A DNA stretch of 64,000 nt from Tachypleus tridentatus (Eukaryota; Arthropoda; Merostomata; Xiphosura; Limulidae): contig NW_027467782.1 in NCBI RefSeq assembly GCF_004210375.1, positions 24,159,276 through 24,223,275 of the forward strand, in the 5' to 3' direction. Below, piece after piece: positions 10,674-25,100 of the stretch. How positions within the stretch are numbered: the first letter of the stretch is position 1; every line of letters begins with the position of its first letter. The position numbers were made by a program, and so were the translations under genes. The notes beneath the pieces were generated by a model. It had not been told where the DNA came from, made no database searches, and saw only the letters and a list, made by a program, of their open reading frames with translations.

Positions 10674-11637
10674 CACTCTTGTGCAAATTAATTAAAACAA
10701 GACGGAAAATTACGATTTTTTTTCATTTTTTTTGCGTTTTATTTCTGAGAATCCAAAAATTACAAATTAATACATTATATGACCGCCTTTATTTTTCAGA
10801 AGATCATTAATCCGCTTTGGCATCGAGTCCACGAGTTGACTGCAATATTTGGATCGCGGTACCACACCTGAATAAGATTATCTTTCATAGTACAGTCTTT
10901 TCCGCGAAGTCTTTCTTTACAAATCGCCCAAAGATCTTCAATAGGATTTAAGTCCGGAGAGTTTCCAGGCCAGTCCAGCACCTTTATTCACGTTATAGTC
11001 ATAAAATTCTTCACAAGTTTCGACGTATAGTACAGAGTCACATCTTGCTGAAAAATGCCAGATCCATTTGGAAATCTCTTTTTCAATTCTGGAACGACTA
11101 TTTTCTGCAAAACTTCGTGTACTATGGTCCTCGCATTATACCTTCTATGATATGTAAGGCTCCGACGTCATAGTAGCTGATAAAGTCCCAAAACATCTTC
11201 TTGAAGGGATGTTTTACGAACTGGTTGATGTGAGATTCTCGAAGTTTCTCACCTGGAGACTTGCGAACATGCAGACATCTTTGACCCTGTACAAAGAAAT
11301 GAGTCTCGTCACTGAATAACACCTTCCTCCATTGTTTTTGTGTCCAGTTTTTGTATTTCAGACCCCACTGATACCGATTTTTCTTCATTGAGTTGGTAAG
11401 AAGTCGTTTTTGATTGGTCTCCTTGCCCTTCTAACGCAATTTCGAATGACGTAATATTCCTCAAAATGTCATATATCCCAAAATAGATCGATTGTACTGC
11501 AAAACACAGCTAATGACGCCGTCTGTGTGAAAAGATGACAATTAAAGGAAACCAGCGGGTCCAGCGAGCCTACACCGGTCGCCATATTGAAAATATTGTA
11601 AAACGACCATTTGTTTCAATTAATTTGCACAAGGGTG
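10674..11637 (-). mobile_element. Tc1-like DNA transposon, internally deleted
   Basis: The ends are inverted: CACTCTTGTGCAAATTAATT at 10674 and AATTAATTTGCACAAGGGTG ending at 11637. TA follows the right end; the left flank is TT, presumably a mutated TA. On the minus strand the transposase core keeps all three catalytic positions: D in LFSDETHFF, D in FQQD and E in PDLNPIEDLW, as in the DD34E Tc1 group. Frames change between 11122 and 10981, with an in-frame stop shortly before VLDWPGNSPDLNP. The N-terminal helix-turn-helix half is essentially gone, and the element is about 0.96 kb against about 1.6 kb for intact relatives. It is non-autonomous and inactive. Confidence 0.88.
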
Positions 11638-11639
11638 TA

Positions 11640-12344
11640 CATGGCTTTTGTGCTAACCTATGTGTTCGTACACTTGTAACTTCACGGTTTGTATATTGAA
11701 CATCACCTCATATACAGTGCACAAATTTCTCTATATGTGTGTATTCGCTCCATAGCAAAATTATGTACATAAAGTATAAACCCTTGTGTACGTCCATATT
11801 CATTAATAAACGTCGAAAAATTATTTAACTTCTATTCTAAAGGGTAATTCCAAATTTATTATGGAGTAAAATTATTTTTACTCCCTTGTTACCAGTTTTC
11901 AAATCGATAGAGTAGAAGGAAAACAGACAACTCTCATGCTGCTCGGACTGATTAATGGGTTTCGATAGTCATCGAGTGGGTGAAAGGTGTTGTTGATTTG
12001 TTACCCCCTCCTGTGATAACCATTTCTAAATTAGGGTTAGCTATGCCTGAACTTTGTGGTCCCCGACCCAGCTGTTTTGCCTTTGTGTCACAAAACGTTA
12101 TTATCTTGTTACGATTTAACTCTTTAGTGAGTATGAATCATCTACATTATTTGTGTTTTTAGGAAACATCATACTTCGCATCGTCCGTACATTTTAAGAC
12201 TGATAGGAAAAGATTCTTCAACAGAAAGCGAACTTAACAACAGAGACTTTCATCAATATACAGGTAAACACAGCGGAGACAAGTTCCGTGTATAATGTCA
12301 AAATAATTTCTACTAGATGAATAATGGATAGTTAAACTTTCTAA
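11640..12344. other. Non-coding stretch, nothing recognised
   Basis: No gene supported. A less AT-rich patch near 11980-12110 gives a 60-codon open frame without recognisable motifs. Confidence 0.4.
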
Positions 12345-12354
12345 GGACAATTAC

Positions 12355-12633
12355 GGTCCGGCATGGCCAGAGGTGTTAAGGCGTGTGACTCGTAATTCTA
12401 GGGTCGCGGCTTCGAATCCCGGTCGCACCAAACATGCTCGCCGTTTTAGCTAATATTAGCGTAATATTATGTGACGATCAATTCCACTATTCGTTGGTAA
12501 AAGAGTAACTCAAGAGTTGGCGATGGGTATTGATAACTAGCTGCCTTTCCTTCAGCCTTACACTGCTAAATTAGGAACGGCTAGCGCAGGTAGCCCTCGT
12601 GTAACTTAGCGCGAAATTAAAAAAAGACAAGAC
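12355..12633 (+). mobile_element. SINE-1, full length with target-site duplication
   Basis: Head through A-rich tail present. The 10-bp repeat GGACAATTAC lies at 12345-12354 and 12634-12643. Confidence 0.92.
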
Positions 12634-12643
12634 GGACAATTAC

Positions 12644-13065
12644 TCAACTTTTCCTGTAAATATTTATTAATTAAAATTCAAATGTTATACTTAAATTAAC
12701 ATATTTGTTCGTAAGATACGAATAATGTTGCACAATAATTGGTTGTTAAAAGTGAATGATACAGTTATATATCATTCAAGTGAGTTCAAAATGTTTGTCT
12801 GTCATCAAATTCTTATTATAATAAATCTCAATACTATCATTTAAACATTTAATGAGAAAAATAATTTATTGTGAGTATTTAATGCGCGAAAAGAAGTTAA
12901 TAAAACAGTGTTTCTGTTAATTGTTGTTCAGCTCGTGATGTTATCTTTAATTGACTGCAGAAGGTAAATGTAATGTAGATGTCTGAAACGTTACTGCACT
13001 TTTAGCATCTTATCAATTGTTTGAAGTTAATCATAATGCTACAAAGAACCTATTTCTGCATTAAT
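12644..13065. other. Non-coding stretch, nothing recognised
   Basis: AT-rich left flank of the satellite. No element or exon seen. Confidence 0.4.
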
Positions 13066-13140
13066 TACTACTGGTATCTGAACCCGATTTCTAGCGTTGT
13101 AAATCCGCAGTCATGCCATTGGAGCGCTGTGAAGTATCGA
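13066..13140 (-). mobile_element. SINE fragment (tRNA-Val-like head)
   Basis: CTAGCGTTGTAAATCCGCAG followed by TCATGCCATTGGAGCGCTGT is the head of a short SINE in reverse orientation. It ends about 20 bp before the 30-bp array starts. Confidence 0.6.
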
Positions 13141-13162
13141 AATATGGTTTATACTGTCCTAA

Positions 13163-16100
13163 ACCATCAGTGAGACTGTGTTTCTAGTGACAACCATCAG
13201 TGAGACTGTGTTTCTAGTGACAATCATCAGTGACACTGTGTTTCTAGTGACAACCATCAGTGAAACTGTGTTTCTAGTGACAACCATCAGTGAGACTGTG
13301 TTTCTAGTGACAACCATCAGTGAGACTGTGTTTCTAGTGACAACCATCAGTAAGACTGTGTTTCTAGTGACAACCATCAGTGAGACTGTGTTTCTAGTGA
13401 CAACCATCAGTGAGACTGTGTTTCTAGTGACAACCATCAGTGAGACTGTGTTTCTAGTGACAACCATCAGTGAGACTGTGTTTCTAGTGACAACCATCAG
13501 TGAGACTGTGTTTCTAGTGATAACCATCAGTGAGACTGTGTTTCTAGTGACAACCATCAGTGAGACTGTGTTTCTAGTGATAACCATCAGTGACACTGTG
13601 TTTCTAGTGACAACCATCAGTGAGACTGTGTTTCTAGTGATAACATCAGTGAGACTGTGTTTCTAGTGACAATCATCAGAGAGACTGTGTTTCTAGTGAC
13701 AACCATCATCAGTGACACTGTGTTTCTAGTGACAACCATCAGTGAGACTGTGTTTCTAGTGAAACCATCAGTGAGACTGTGTTTCTAGTGACAACCATCA
13801 GTGAGACTGTGTTTCTAGTGAAACACTGTGTTTTCTAGTGATAACCATAGTGACAACCATCAGTGAGACTGTGTTTCTAGTGACAACCAACCATCAGTGA
13901 GAGACTGTGTTTCTAGTGACAACCATCAGTGAGACTGTGTTTCTAGTGACAACCATCAGTGAGACTGTGTTTCTAGTGACAACCATCAGTGAGACTGTGT
14001 TTCTAGTGACAACCATCAGTGTGTGTTTCTAGTGACAACCATCAGTGAGACTGTGTTTCTAGTGACAACCATCAGTGAGACTGTGTTTCTAGTGACAACC
14101 ATCAGGGAGACTGTGTTTCTAGTGACAACCATCAGTGAGACTGTGTTTCTAGTGACAACCATCAGTGAGACTGTGTTTCTAGTGATAACCATCAGTGAGA
14201 CTGTGTTTCTTGTGGCAAACATCAGTGAGACTGTGTTTCTATTGATAACCATCAGTGAGACTGTGTTTCTAGTGATAACCATCATTGAGACTGTGTTTCT
14301 AGTGACAACCATCAGTGAGACTGTGTTTCTAGTGACAACCATCAGTGAGACTGTGTTTCTAGTGACAACCATCAGTGAGACTGTGTTTCTAGTGACAACC
14401 ATCAGTGAGACTGTGTTTCTAGTGACAACCATCAGTGAGACTGTGTTTCTAGTGACAACCATCAGTGAGACTGTGTTTCTAGTGACAACCATCAGTGAGA
14501 CTGTGTTTCTAGTGACAACCATCAGTGAGACTGTGTTTCTAGTGACAACCATCAGTGAGACTGTGTTTTCTAGTGACAACCATCAGTGAGACTGTGTTTC
14601 TAGTGACAACCATCAGTGAGACTGTGTTTCTAGTGACAACCATCAGTGAGACTGTGTTTCTAGTGATAACCATCAGTGAGACTGTGTTTCTAGTGACAAC
14701 CATCAGTGAGACTGTGTTTCTAGTGACAACCATCAGTGAGACTGTGTTTCTAGTGACAACCATCAGTGAGACTGTGTTTCTAGTGACAACCATCAGTGAG
14801 ACTGTGTTTCTAGTGACAACCATCAGTGAGACTGTGTTTCTAGTGACAACCATCAGTGAGACTGTGTTTCTAGTGACAACCATCAGTGAGACTGTGTTTC
14901 TAGTGACAACCATCAGTGAGACTGTGTTTCTAGTGACAACCATCAGTGAGACTGTGTTTCTAGTGACAACCATCAGTGAGACTGTGTTTCTAGTGACAAC
15001 CATCAGTGAGACTGTGTTTCTAGTGACAACCATCAGTGAGACTGTGTTTCTAGTGACAACCATCAGTGAGACTGTGTTTCTAGTGACAACCATCAGTGAG
15101 ACTGTGTTTCTAGTGACAACCATCAGTGAGACTGTGTTTCTAGTGACAACCATCAGTGAGACTGTGTTTCTAGTGACAACCATCAGTGAGACTGTGAGTG
15201 ACAACTCAGTGTTTCTAGTGACACCATCAGTGAGACTGTGTTTCTAGTGACAACCATCAGTGAGACTGTGTTTCTAGTGACAACCATCAGTGAGACTGTG
15301 TTTCTAGTGATAACCATCAGTGAGACTGTGTTTCTAGTGACAACCATCAGTGAGACTGTGTTTCTAGTGATAACCATCAGTGAGACTGTGTTTCTAGTGA
15401 CAACCATCAGTGAGACTGTGTTTCTAGTGACAACCATCAGTGAGACTGTGTTTCTAGTGACAACCATCAGTGAGACTGTGTTTCTAGTGACAACCATCAG
15501 TGAGACTGTGTTTCTAGTGACAACCATCAGTGAGACTGTGTTTCTAGTGACAACCATCAGTGAGACTGTGTTTCTAGTGACAACCATCAGTGACAACTGT
15601 GTTTCTAGTGACAACCATCAGTGAGACTGTGTTTCTAGTGACAACCATCAGTGAGACTGTGTTTCTAGTGACAACCATCAGTGAGACTGTGTTTCTAGTG
15701 ACAACCATCAGTGAGACTGTGTTTCTAGTGACAACCATCAACCATGAGACTGTGTTTCTAGTGACAACCATCAGTGAGACTGTGTTTCTAGTGACAACCA
15801 TCAGTGAGACTGTGTTTCTAGTGACAACCATCAGTGAGACTGTGTTTCTAGTGACAACCATCAGTGAGACTGTGTTTCTAGTGACAACCATCAGTGAGAC
15901 TGTGTTTCTAGTGACAACCATCAGTGAGACTGTGTTTCTAGTGACAACCATCAGTGAGACTGTGTTTCTAGTGACAACCATCAGTGAGACTGTGTTTCTA
16001 GTGACAACCATCAGTGAGACTGTGTTTCTAGTGACAACCATCAGTGAGACTGTGTTTCTAGTGACAACCATCAGTGAGACTGTGTTTCTAGTGACAATCA

Positions 16101-19100
16101 TCATGAGACTGTGTTTCTAGTGACAACCATCAGTGAGACTGTGTTTCTAGTGACAACCATCAGTGAGACTGTGTTTCTAGTGACAACCATCAGTGAGACT
16201 GTGTTTCTAGTGACAACCATCAGTGAGACTGTGTTTCTAGTGACAACCATCAGTGAGACTGTGTTTCTAGTGACAACCATCAGTGAGACTGTGTTTCTAG
16301 TGACAACCATCAGTGAGACTGTGTTTCTAGTGACAACCATCAGTGAGACTGTGTTTCTAGTGACAACCATCAGTGAGACTGTGTTTCTAGTGACAACCAT
16401 CAGTGAGACTGTGTTTCTAGTGACAACCATCAGTGAGACTGTGTTTCTAGTGACAACCATCAGTGAGACTGTGTTTCTAGTGACAACCATCAGTGAGACT
16501 GTGTTTCTAGTGACAACCATCAGTGAGACTGTGTTTCTAGTGACAACCATCAGTGAGACTGTGTTTCTAGTGACAACCATCAGTGAGACTGTGTGTGTTT
16601 CTAGTGACAACCATCAGTGAGACTGTGTTTCTAGTGACAACCATCAGTGAGACTGTGTTTCTAGTGACAACCATCAGTGAGACTGTGTTTCTAGTGACAA
16701 CCATCAGTGAGACTGTGTTTCTAGTGACAACCATCAGTGAGACTGTGTTTCTAGTGACAACCATCAGTGAGACTGTGTTTCTAGTGACAACCATCAGTGT
16801 GTTTCTAGACTGTGTTTCTAGTGACAACCATCAGTGAGACTGTGTTTCTAGTGACAACCATCAGTGAGACTGTGTTTCTAGTGACAACCATCAGTGAGAC
16901 TGTGTTTCTAGTGACAACCATCAGTGAGACTGTGTTTCTAGTGACAACCATCAGTGAGACTGTGTTTCTAGTGACAACCATCAGTGAGACTGAGACTGTG
17001 TTTCTAGTGACAACCATCAGTGAGACTGTGTTTCTAGTGACAACCATCAGTGTGTTTCTAGTGACAACCAGACTGTGTTTCTAGTGACAACCATCAGTGA
17101 GACTGTGTTTCTAGTGACAACCATCAGTGAGACTGTGTTTCTAGTGACAACCATCAGTGAGACTGTGTTTCTAGTGACAACCATCAGTGAGACTGTGTTT
17201 CTAGTGACAACCATCAGTGAGACTGTGTTTCTAGTGACAACCATCAGTGAGACTGTGTTTCTAGTGACAACCATCAGTGAGACTGTGTTTCTGACAACCA
17301 TCAGTGAGACTGTGTTTCTAGTGACAACCATCAGTGAGACTGTGTTTCTAGTGACAACCATCAGTGAGACTGTGTTTCTTTCTAGTGACAACCATCAGTG
17401 AGACTGTGTTTCTAGTGACAACCATCAGTGAGACTGTGTTTCTAGTGACAACCATCAGTGAGACTGTGTTTCTAGTGACAACCATCAGTGAGACTGTGTT
17501 TCTAGTGACAACCATCAGTGAGACTGTGTTTTTCTAGTGACAACCATCAGTGAGACTGTGTTTCTAGTGACAACCATCAGTGAGACTGTGTTTCTAGTGA
17601 CAACCATCAGTGAGACTGTGTTTCTAGTGACAACCATCAGTGAGACTGTGTTTCTAGTGACAACCATCAGTGAGACTGTGTTTCTAGTGACAACCATCAG
17701 TGAGACTGTGATTCAGTGAGACTGTGTTTCTAGTGACAACCATCAGTGAGACTGTGTTTCTAGTGACAACCATCAGTGAGACTGTGTTTCTAGTGAACCA
17801 TCAGTGACCATGTTTCAGTGAGATCAGTGAGACTGTGTTTCTAGTGACAACCATCAGTGAGACTGTGTTTCTAGTGACAACCATCAGTGAGACTGTGTTT
17901 CTAGTGACAACCATCAGTGAGACTGTGTTTCTAGTGATAACCATCAGTGAGACTGTGTTTCTAGTGACAACCATCAGTGAGACTGTGTTTCTAGTGACAA
18001 CCATCAGTGAGACTGTGTTTCTAGTGACAACCATCAGTGAGACTGTGTTTCTAGTGACAACCATCAGTGAGACTGTGTTTCTAGTGACAACCATCAGTGA
18101 GACTGTGTTTCTAGTGACAACCATCAGTGAGACTGTGTTTCTAGTGACAACCATCAGTGAGACTGTGTTTCTAGTGACAACCATCAGTGAGACTGTGTTT
18201 CTAGTGACAACCATCAGTGAGACTGTGTTTCTAGTGATAACCATCAGTGAGACTGTGTTTCTAGTGACAACCATCAGTGAGACTGTGTTTCTAGTGACAA
18301 CCATCAGTGAGACTGTGTTTCTAGTGACAAACATCAGTGAGACTGTGTTTCTAGTGACAACCATCAGTGAGACTGTGTTTCTAGTGACAACCATCAGTGA
18401 GACTGTGTTTCTAGTGACAACATCAGTGAGACTGTGTTTCTAGTGACAACCATCAGTGAGACTGTGTTTCTAGTGACAACCATCAGTGAGACTGTGTTTC
18501 TAGTGACAACCATCAGTGAGACTGTGTTTCTAGTGACAACATCAGTGAGACTGTGTTTCTAGTGACAACCATCAGTGAGACTGTGTTTCTAGTGACAACC
18601 ATCAGTGAGACTGTGTTTCTAGTGACAACCATCAGTGAGACTGTGTTTCTAGTGACAACCATCAGTGAGACTGTGTTTCTAGTGACAACCATCAGTGAGA
18701 CTGTTTCTAGTGACAACAGTGATCAGTGAGACTGTGTTTCTAGTGACAACCATCAGTGAGACTGTGTTTCTAGTGACAACCATCAGTGAGACTGTGTTTC
18801 TAGTGACAACCATCAGTGAGACTGTGTTTCTAGTGACAACCATCAGTGAGACTGTGTTTCTAGTGACAACCATCAGTGAGACTGTGTTTCAAGTGAGTGA
18901 CTGTGTTTCTAGTGACAACCATCAGTGAGACTGTGTTTGAGACTGTGTTTCTAGTGACAACCATCAGTGAGACTGTGTTTCTAGTGACAACCATCAGTGA
19001 GACTGTGTTTCTAGTGACAACCATCAGTGAGACTGTGTTTCTAGTGACAACCATCAGTGAGACTGTGTTTCTAGTGACAACCATCAGTGAGACTGTGTTT

Positions 19101-22100
19101 CTAGTGACAACCATCAGTGAGACTGTGTTTCTAGTGACAACCATCAGTGAGACTGTGTTTCTAGTGACAACCATCAGTGAGACTGTGTTTCTAGTGACAA
19201 CCATCAGTTTCTAGACTGTGTTTCTAGTTTCTATAACCATCAGTGAGAAACTGTGTTTCTAGTGACAACCATCAGTGAGACTGTGTTTCTAGTGACAACC
19301 ATCAGTGAGACTGTGTTTCTAGTGACAACCATCAGTGAGACTGTGTTTCTAGTGACAACCATCAGTGAGACTGTGTTTTCTAGTGACAACCATCAGTGAG
19401 ACTGTGTTTCTAGTGACAACCATCAGTGAGACTGTGTTTCTAGTGACAACCATCAGTGAGACTGTGTTTCTAGTGACAACCATCAGTGAGACTGTGTTTC
19501 TAGTGACAACCATCAGTGAGACTGTGTTTCTAGTGACAACCATCAGTGAGACTGTGTTTCTAGTGACAACCATCAGTGAGACTGTGTTTCTAGTGACAAC
19601 CATCAGTGAGACTGTGTTTCTAGTGACAACCATCAGTGAGACTGTGTTTCTAGTGACAACCATCAGTGAGACTGTGTTTCTAGTGACAACCATCAGTGAG
19701 ACTGTGTTTCTAGTGACAACCATCAGTGAGACTGTGTTTCTAGTGACAACCATCAGTGAGACTGTGTTTCTAGTGACAACCATCAGTGAGACTGTGTTTC
19801 TAGTGATAACCATCAGTGAGACTGTGTTTCTAGTGACAACCATCAGTGAGACTGTGTTTCTAGTGACAACCATCAGTGAGACTGTGTTTCTAGTGACAAC
19901 CATCAGTGAGACTGTGTTTCTAGTGACAACCATCAGTGAGACTGTGTTTCTAGTGACAACCATCAGTGAGACTGTGTTTCTAGTGACAACCATCAGTGAG
20001 ACTGTGTTTCTAGTGACAACCATCAGTGAGACTGTGTTTCTAGTGACAACCATCAGTGAGACTGTGTTTCTAGTGACAACCATCAGTGAGACTGTGTTTC
20101 TAGTGACAACCATCAGTGAGACTGTGTTTCTAGTGACAACCATCAGTGAGACTGTGTTTCTAGTGACAACCATCAGTGAGACTGTGTTTCTAGTGACAAC
20201 CATCAGTGAGACTGTGTTTCTAGTGACAACCATCAGTGAGACTGTGTTTCTAGTGACAACCATCAGTGAGACTGTGTTTCTAGTGACAACCATCAGTGAG
20301 ACTGTGTTTCTAGTGACAACCATCAGTGAGACTGTGTTTCTAGTGACAACCATCAGTGAGACTGTGTTTCTAGTGACAACCATCAGTGAGACTGTGTTTC
20401 TAGTGACAACCATCAGTGAGACTGTGTTTCTAGTGACAACCATCAGTGAGACTGTGTTTCTAGTGACAACCATCAGTGAGACTGTGTTTCTAGTGACAAC
20501 CATCAGTGAGACTGTGTTTCTAGTGACAACCATCAGTGAGACTGTGTTTCTAGTGACAACCATCAGTGAGACTGTGTTTCTAGTGACAACCATCAGTGAG
20601 ACTGTGTTTCTAGTGACAACCATCAGTGAGACTGTGTTTCTAGTGACAACCATCAGTGAGACTGTGTTTCTAGTGACAACCATCAGTGAGACTGTGTTTC
20701 TAGTGACAACCATCAGTGAGACTGTGTTTCTAGTGACAACCATCAGTGAGACTGTGTTTCTAGTGACAACCATCAGTGAGACTGTGTTTCTAGTGACAAC
20801 CATCAGTGAGACTGTGTTTCTAGTGACAACCATCAGTGAGACTGTGTTTCTAGTGATAACCATCAGTGAGACTGTGTTTCTAGTGACAACCATCAGTGAG
20901 ACTGTGTTTCTAGTGACAACCATCAGTGAGACTGTGTTTCTAGTGACAACCATCAGTGAGACTGTGTTTCTAGTGACAACCATCAGTGAGACTGTGTTTC
21001 TAGTGACAACCATCAGTGAGACTGTGTTTCTAGTGACAACCATCAGTGAGACTGTGTTTCTAGTGACAACATCAGTGAGACTGTGTTTCTAGTGACAACC
21101 ATCAGTGAGACTGTGTTTCTAGTGACAACCATCAGTGAGACTGTGTTTCTAGTGACAACCATCAGTGAGACTGTGTTTCTAGTGACAACCATCAGTGAGA
21201 CTGTGTTTCTAGACAACCATCAGTGAGACTGTGTTTCTAGTGAAACATCAGTGAGACTGTGTTTCTAGTGACAACAGTGATCAGTGAGACTGTGTTTCTA
21301 GTGACAACCATCAGTGAGACTGTGTTTCTAGTGACAACCATCAGTGAGACTGTGTTTCTAGTGACAACCATCAGTGAGACTGTGTTTCTAGTGACAACCA
21401 TCAGTGAGACTGTGTTTCTAGTGACAACCATCAGTGAGACTGTGTTTCTAGTGACAACCATCAGTGACTGAGACTGTTTCTAGTGAGTGAACCATCAGTG
21501 AGACTGTGTTTCTAGTGACAACCATCAGTGAGACTGTGTTTCTAGTGACAACCATCAGTGAGACTGTGTTTCTAGTGACAACCATCAGTGAGACTGTGTT
21601 TCTAGTGACAACCATCAGTGAGACTGTGTTTCTAGTGACAACCATCAGTGAGACTGTGTTTCTAGTGACAACCATCAGTGAGACTGTGTTTCTAGTGACA
21701 ACCATCAGTGAGACTGTGTTTCTAGTGACAACCATCAGTGAGACTGTGTTTCTAGTGACAACCATCAGTGAGACTGTGTTTCTAGTGATAACCATCAGTG
21801 AGACTGTGTTTCTAGTGACAACCATCAGTGAGACTGTGTTTCTAGTGAGACTGTGTTTCTAGTGAAACCATCAGTGAGACTGTGTTTCTAGTGACAACCA
21901 TCAGTGAGACTGTGTTTCTAGTGACAACCATCAGTGAGACTGTGTTTCTAGTGACAAACCATCAGTGAGACTGTGTTTCTAGTGATAACCATCAGTGAGA
22001 CTGTGTTTCTAGTGACAACCATCAGTGAGACTGTGTTTCTAGTGACAACCATCAGTGAGACTGTGTTTCTAGTGACAACCATCAGTGAGACTGTGTTTCT

Positions 22101-25100
22101 AGTGACAACCATCAGTGAGACTGTGTTTCTAGTGACAACCATCAGTGAGACTGTGTTTCTAGTGACAACCATCAGTGAGACTGTGTTTCTGAGTGAGACT
22201 GTGTTTCTAGTGACAACCATCAGTGAGACTGTGTTTCTAGTGACAACCATCAGTGAGACTGTGTTTCTAGTGACAACCATCAGTGAGACTGTGTTTCTAG
22301 TGACAACCATCAGTGAGACTGTGTTTCTAGTGACAACCATCAGTGAGACTGTGTTTCTAGTGACAACCATCAGTGAGACTGTGTTTCTAGTGACAACCAT
22401 CAGTGAGACTGTGTTTCTAGTGATAACCATCAGTGAGACTGTGTTTCTAGTGACAACCATCAGTGAGACTGTGTTTCTAGTGACAACCATCAGTGAGACT
22501 GTGTTTCTAGTGACAACCATCAGTGAGACTGTGTTTCTAGTGACAACCATCAGTGAGACTGTGTTTCTAGTGACAACCATCAGTGAGACTGTGTTTCTAG
22601 TGACAACCATCAGTGAGACTGTGTTTCTAGTGACAACCATCAGTGAGACTGTGTTTCTAGTGACAACCATCAGTGAGACTGTGTTTCTAGTGACAACCAT
22701 CAGTGAGACTGTGTTTCTAGTGACAACCATCAGTGAGACTGTGTTTCTAGTGACAACCATCAGTGAGACTGTGTTTCTAGTGACAACCATCAGTGAGACT
22801 GTGTTTCTAGTGACAACCATCAGTGAGACTGTGTTTCTAGTGACTCAGTGAGACTGTGTTTCTAGTGACAACCATCAGTGAGACTGTGTTTCTAGTGACA
22901 ACCATCAGTGAGACTGTGTTTCTAGTGACAACCATCAGTGAGACTGTGTTTCTAGTGACAACCATCAGTGAGACTGTGTTTCTAGTGACAACCATCAGTG
23001 AGACTGTGTTTCTAGTGACAACCATCAGTGAGACTGTGTTTCTAGTGACAACCATCAGTGAGACTGTGTTTCTAGTGACAACCATCAGTGAGACTGTGTT
23101 TCTAGTGACAACCATCAGTGAGACTGTGTTTCTAGTGACAACCATCAGTGAGACTGTGTTTCTAGTGACAACCATCAGTGAGACTGTGTTTCTAGTGACA
23201 ACCATCAGTGAGACTGTGTTTCTAGTGACAACCATCAGTGAGACTGTGTTTCTAGTGACAACCATCAGTGAGACTGTGTTTCTAGTGACAACCATCAGTG
23301 AGACTGTGTTTCTAGTGACAACCATCAGTGAGACTGTGTTTCTAGTGACAACCATCAGTGTTTCTAGTGACAACAGTGAGACTGTGTTTCTAGTGACAAC
23401 CATCAGTGAGACTGTGTTTCTAGTGACAACCATCAGTGAGACTGTGTTTCTAGTGACAACCATCAGTGAGACTGTGTTTCTAGTGACAACCATCAGTGAG
23501 ACTGTGTTTCTAGTGACAACCATCAGTGAGACTGTGTTTCTAGTGACAACATCAGTGAGACTGTGTTTCTAGTGACTGTGTTTCTAGTGACAACCATCAG
23601 TGAGACTGTGTTTCTAGTGACAACCATCAGAAGACTGTGTTTCTAGTGACAACCATCAGTGAGACTGTGTTTCTAGTGACAACCATCAGTGAGACTGTGT
23701 TTCTAGTGACAAACATCAGTGAGACTGTGTTTCTAGTGACAACCATCAGTGAGACTGTGTTTCTAGTGACCATCAGTGACTGTGTTTCTACTCAGTGAGA
23801 CTGTTTTCTAGTGACAACCATCAGTGAGACTGTGTTTCTAGTGACAACCATCAGTGAGACTGTGTTTCTAGTGACAAACCATCAGTGAGACTGTGTTTCT
23901 AGTGACAACCATCAGTGAGACTGTGTTTCTAGTGATAACCATCAGTGAGACTGTGTTTCTAGTGACAACCATCAGTGAGACTGTGTTTCTAGTGACAACC
24001 ATCAGTGAGACTGTGTTTCTAGTGACAACCATCAGTGAGACTGTGTTTCTAGTGACAACCATCAGTGAGACTGTGTTTCTAGTGACAACCATCAGTGAGA
24101 CTGTGTTTCTAGTGACAACCATCAGTGAGACTGTGTTTCTAGTGACAACCATCAGTGAGACTGTGTTTCTAGTGACAACCATCAGTGAGACTGTGTTTCT
24201 AGTGACAACCATCAGTGAGACTGTGTTTCTAGTGACAACCATCAGTGAGACTGTGTTTCTAGTGACAACCATCAGTGAGACTGTGTTTCTAGTGACAACC
24301 ATCAGTGAGACTGTGTTTCTAGTGACAACCATCAGTGAGACTGTGTTTCTAGTGACAACCATCATCAGTGAGACTGTGTTTCTAGTGACAACCATCAGTG
24401 AGACTGTGTTTCTAGTGACAACCATCAGTGAGACTGTGTTTCTAGTGACAACCATCAGTGAGACTGTGTTTCTAGTGACAACCATCAGTGAGACTGTGTT
24501 TCTAGTGACAACCATCAGTGAGACTGTGTTTCTAGTGACAACCATCAGTGAGACTGTGTTTCTAGTGACAACCATCAGTGAGACTGTGTTTCTAGTGACA
24601 ACCATCAGTGAGACTGTGTTTCTAGTGACAACCATCAGTGAGACTGTGTTTCTAGTGACAACCATCAGTGAGACTGTGTTTCAGTGAGTGAGTGAACCAT
24701 CAGTGAGACTGTGTTTCTAGTGACAACCATCAGTGAGACTGTGTTTCTAGTGACAACCATCAGTGAGACTGTGTTTCTAGTGACAACCATCAGTGAGACT
24801 GTGTTTCTAGTGACAACCATCAGTGAGACTGTGTTTCTAGTGACAACCATCAGTGAGACTGTGTTTCTAGTGACAACCATCAGTGAGACTGTGTTTCTAG
24901 TGACAACCATCAGTGAGACTGTGTTTCTAGTGATAACCATCAGTGAGACTGTGTTTCTAGTGACAACCATCAGTGAGACTGTGTTTCTAGTGACAACCAT
25001 CAGTGAGACTGTGTTTCTAGTGACAACCATCAGTGAGACTGTGTTTCTAGTGACAACCATCAGTGAGACTGTGTTTCTAGTGACAACCATCAGTGAGACT

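Noticed and set aside
19349-21092. Long open frames on both strands (564 and 575 codons) inside the array
   Set aside because: They are a direct effect of a 30-bp period without stops in one frame per strand. No unique sequence, splice site, promoter or codon bias, and every indel in the array ends them.
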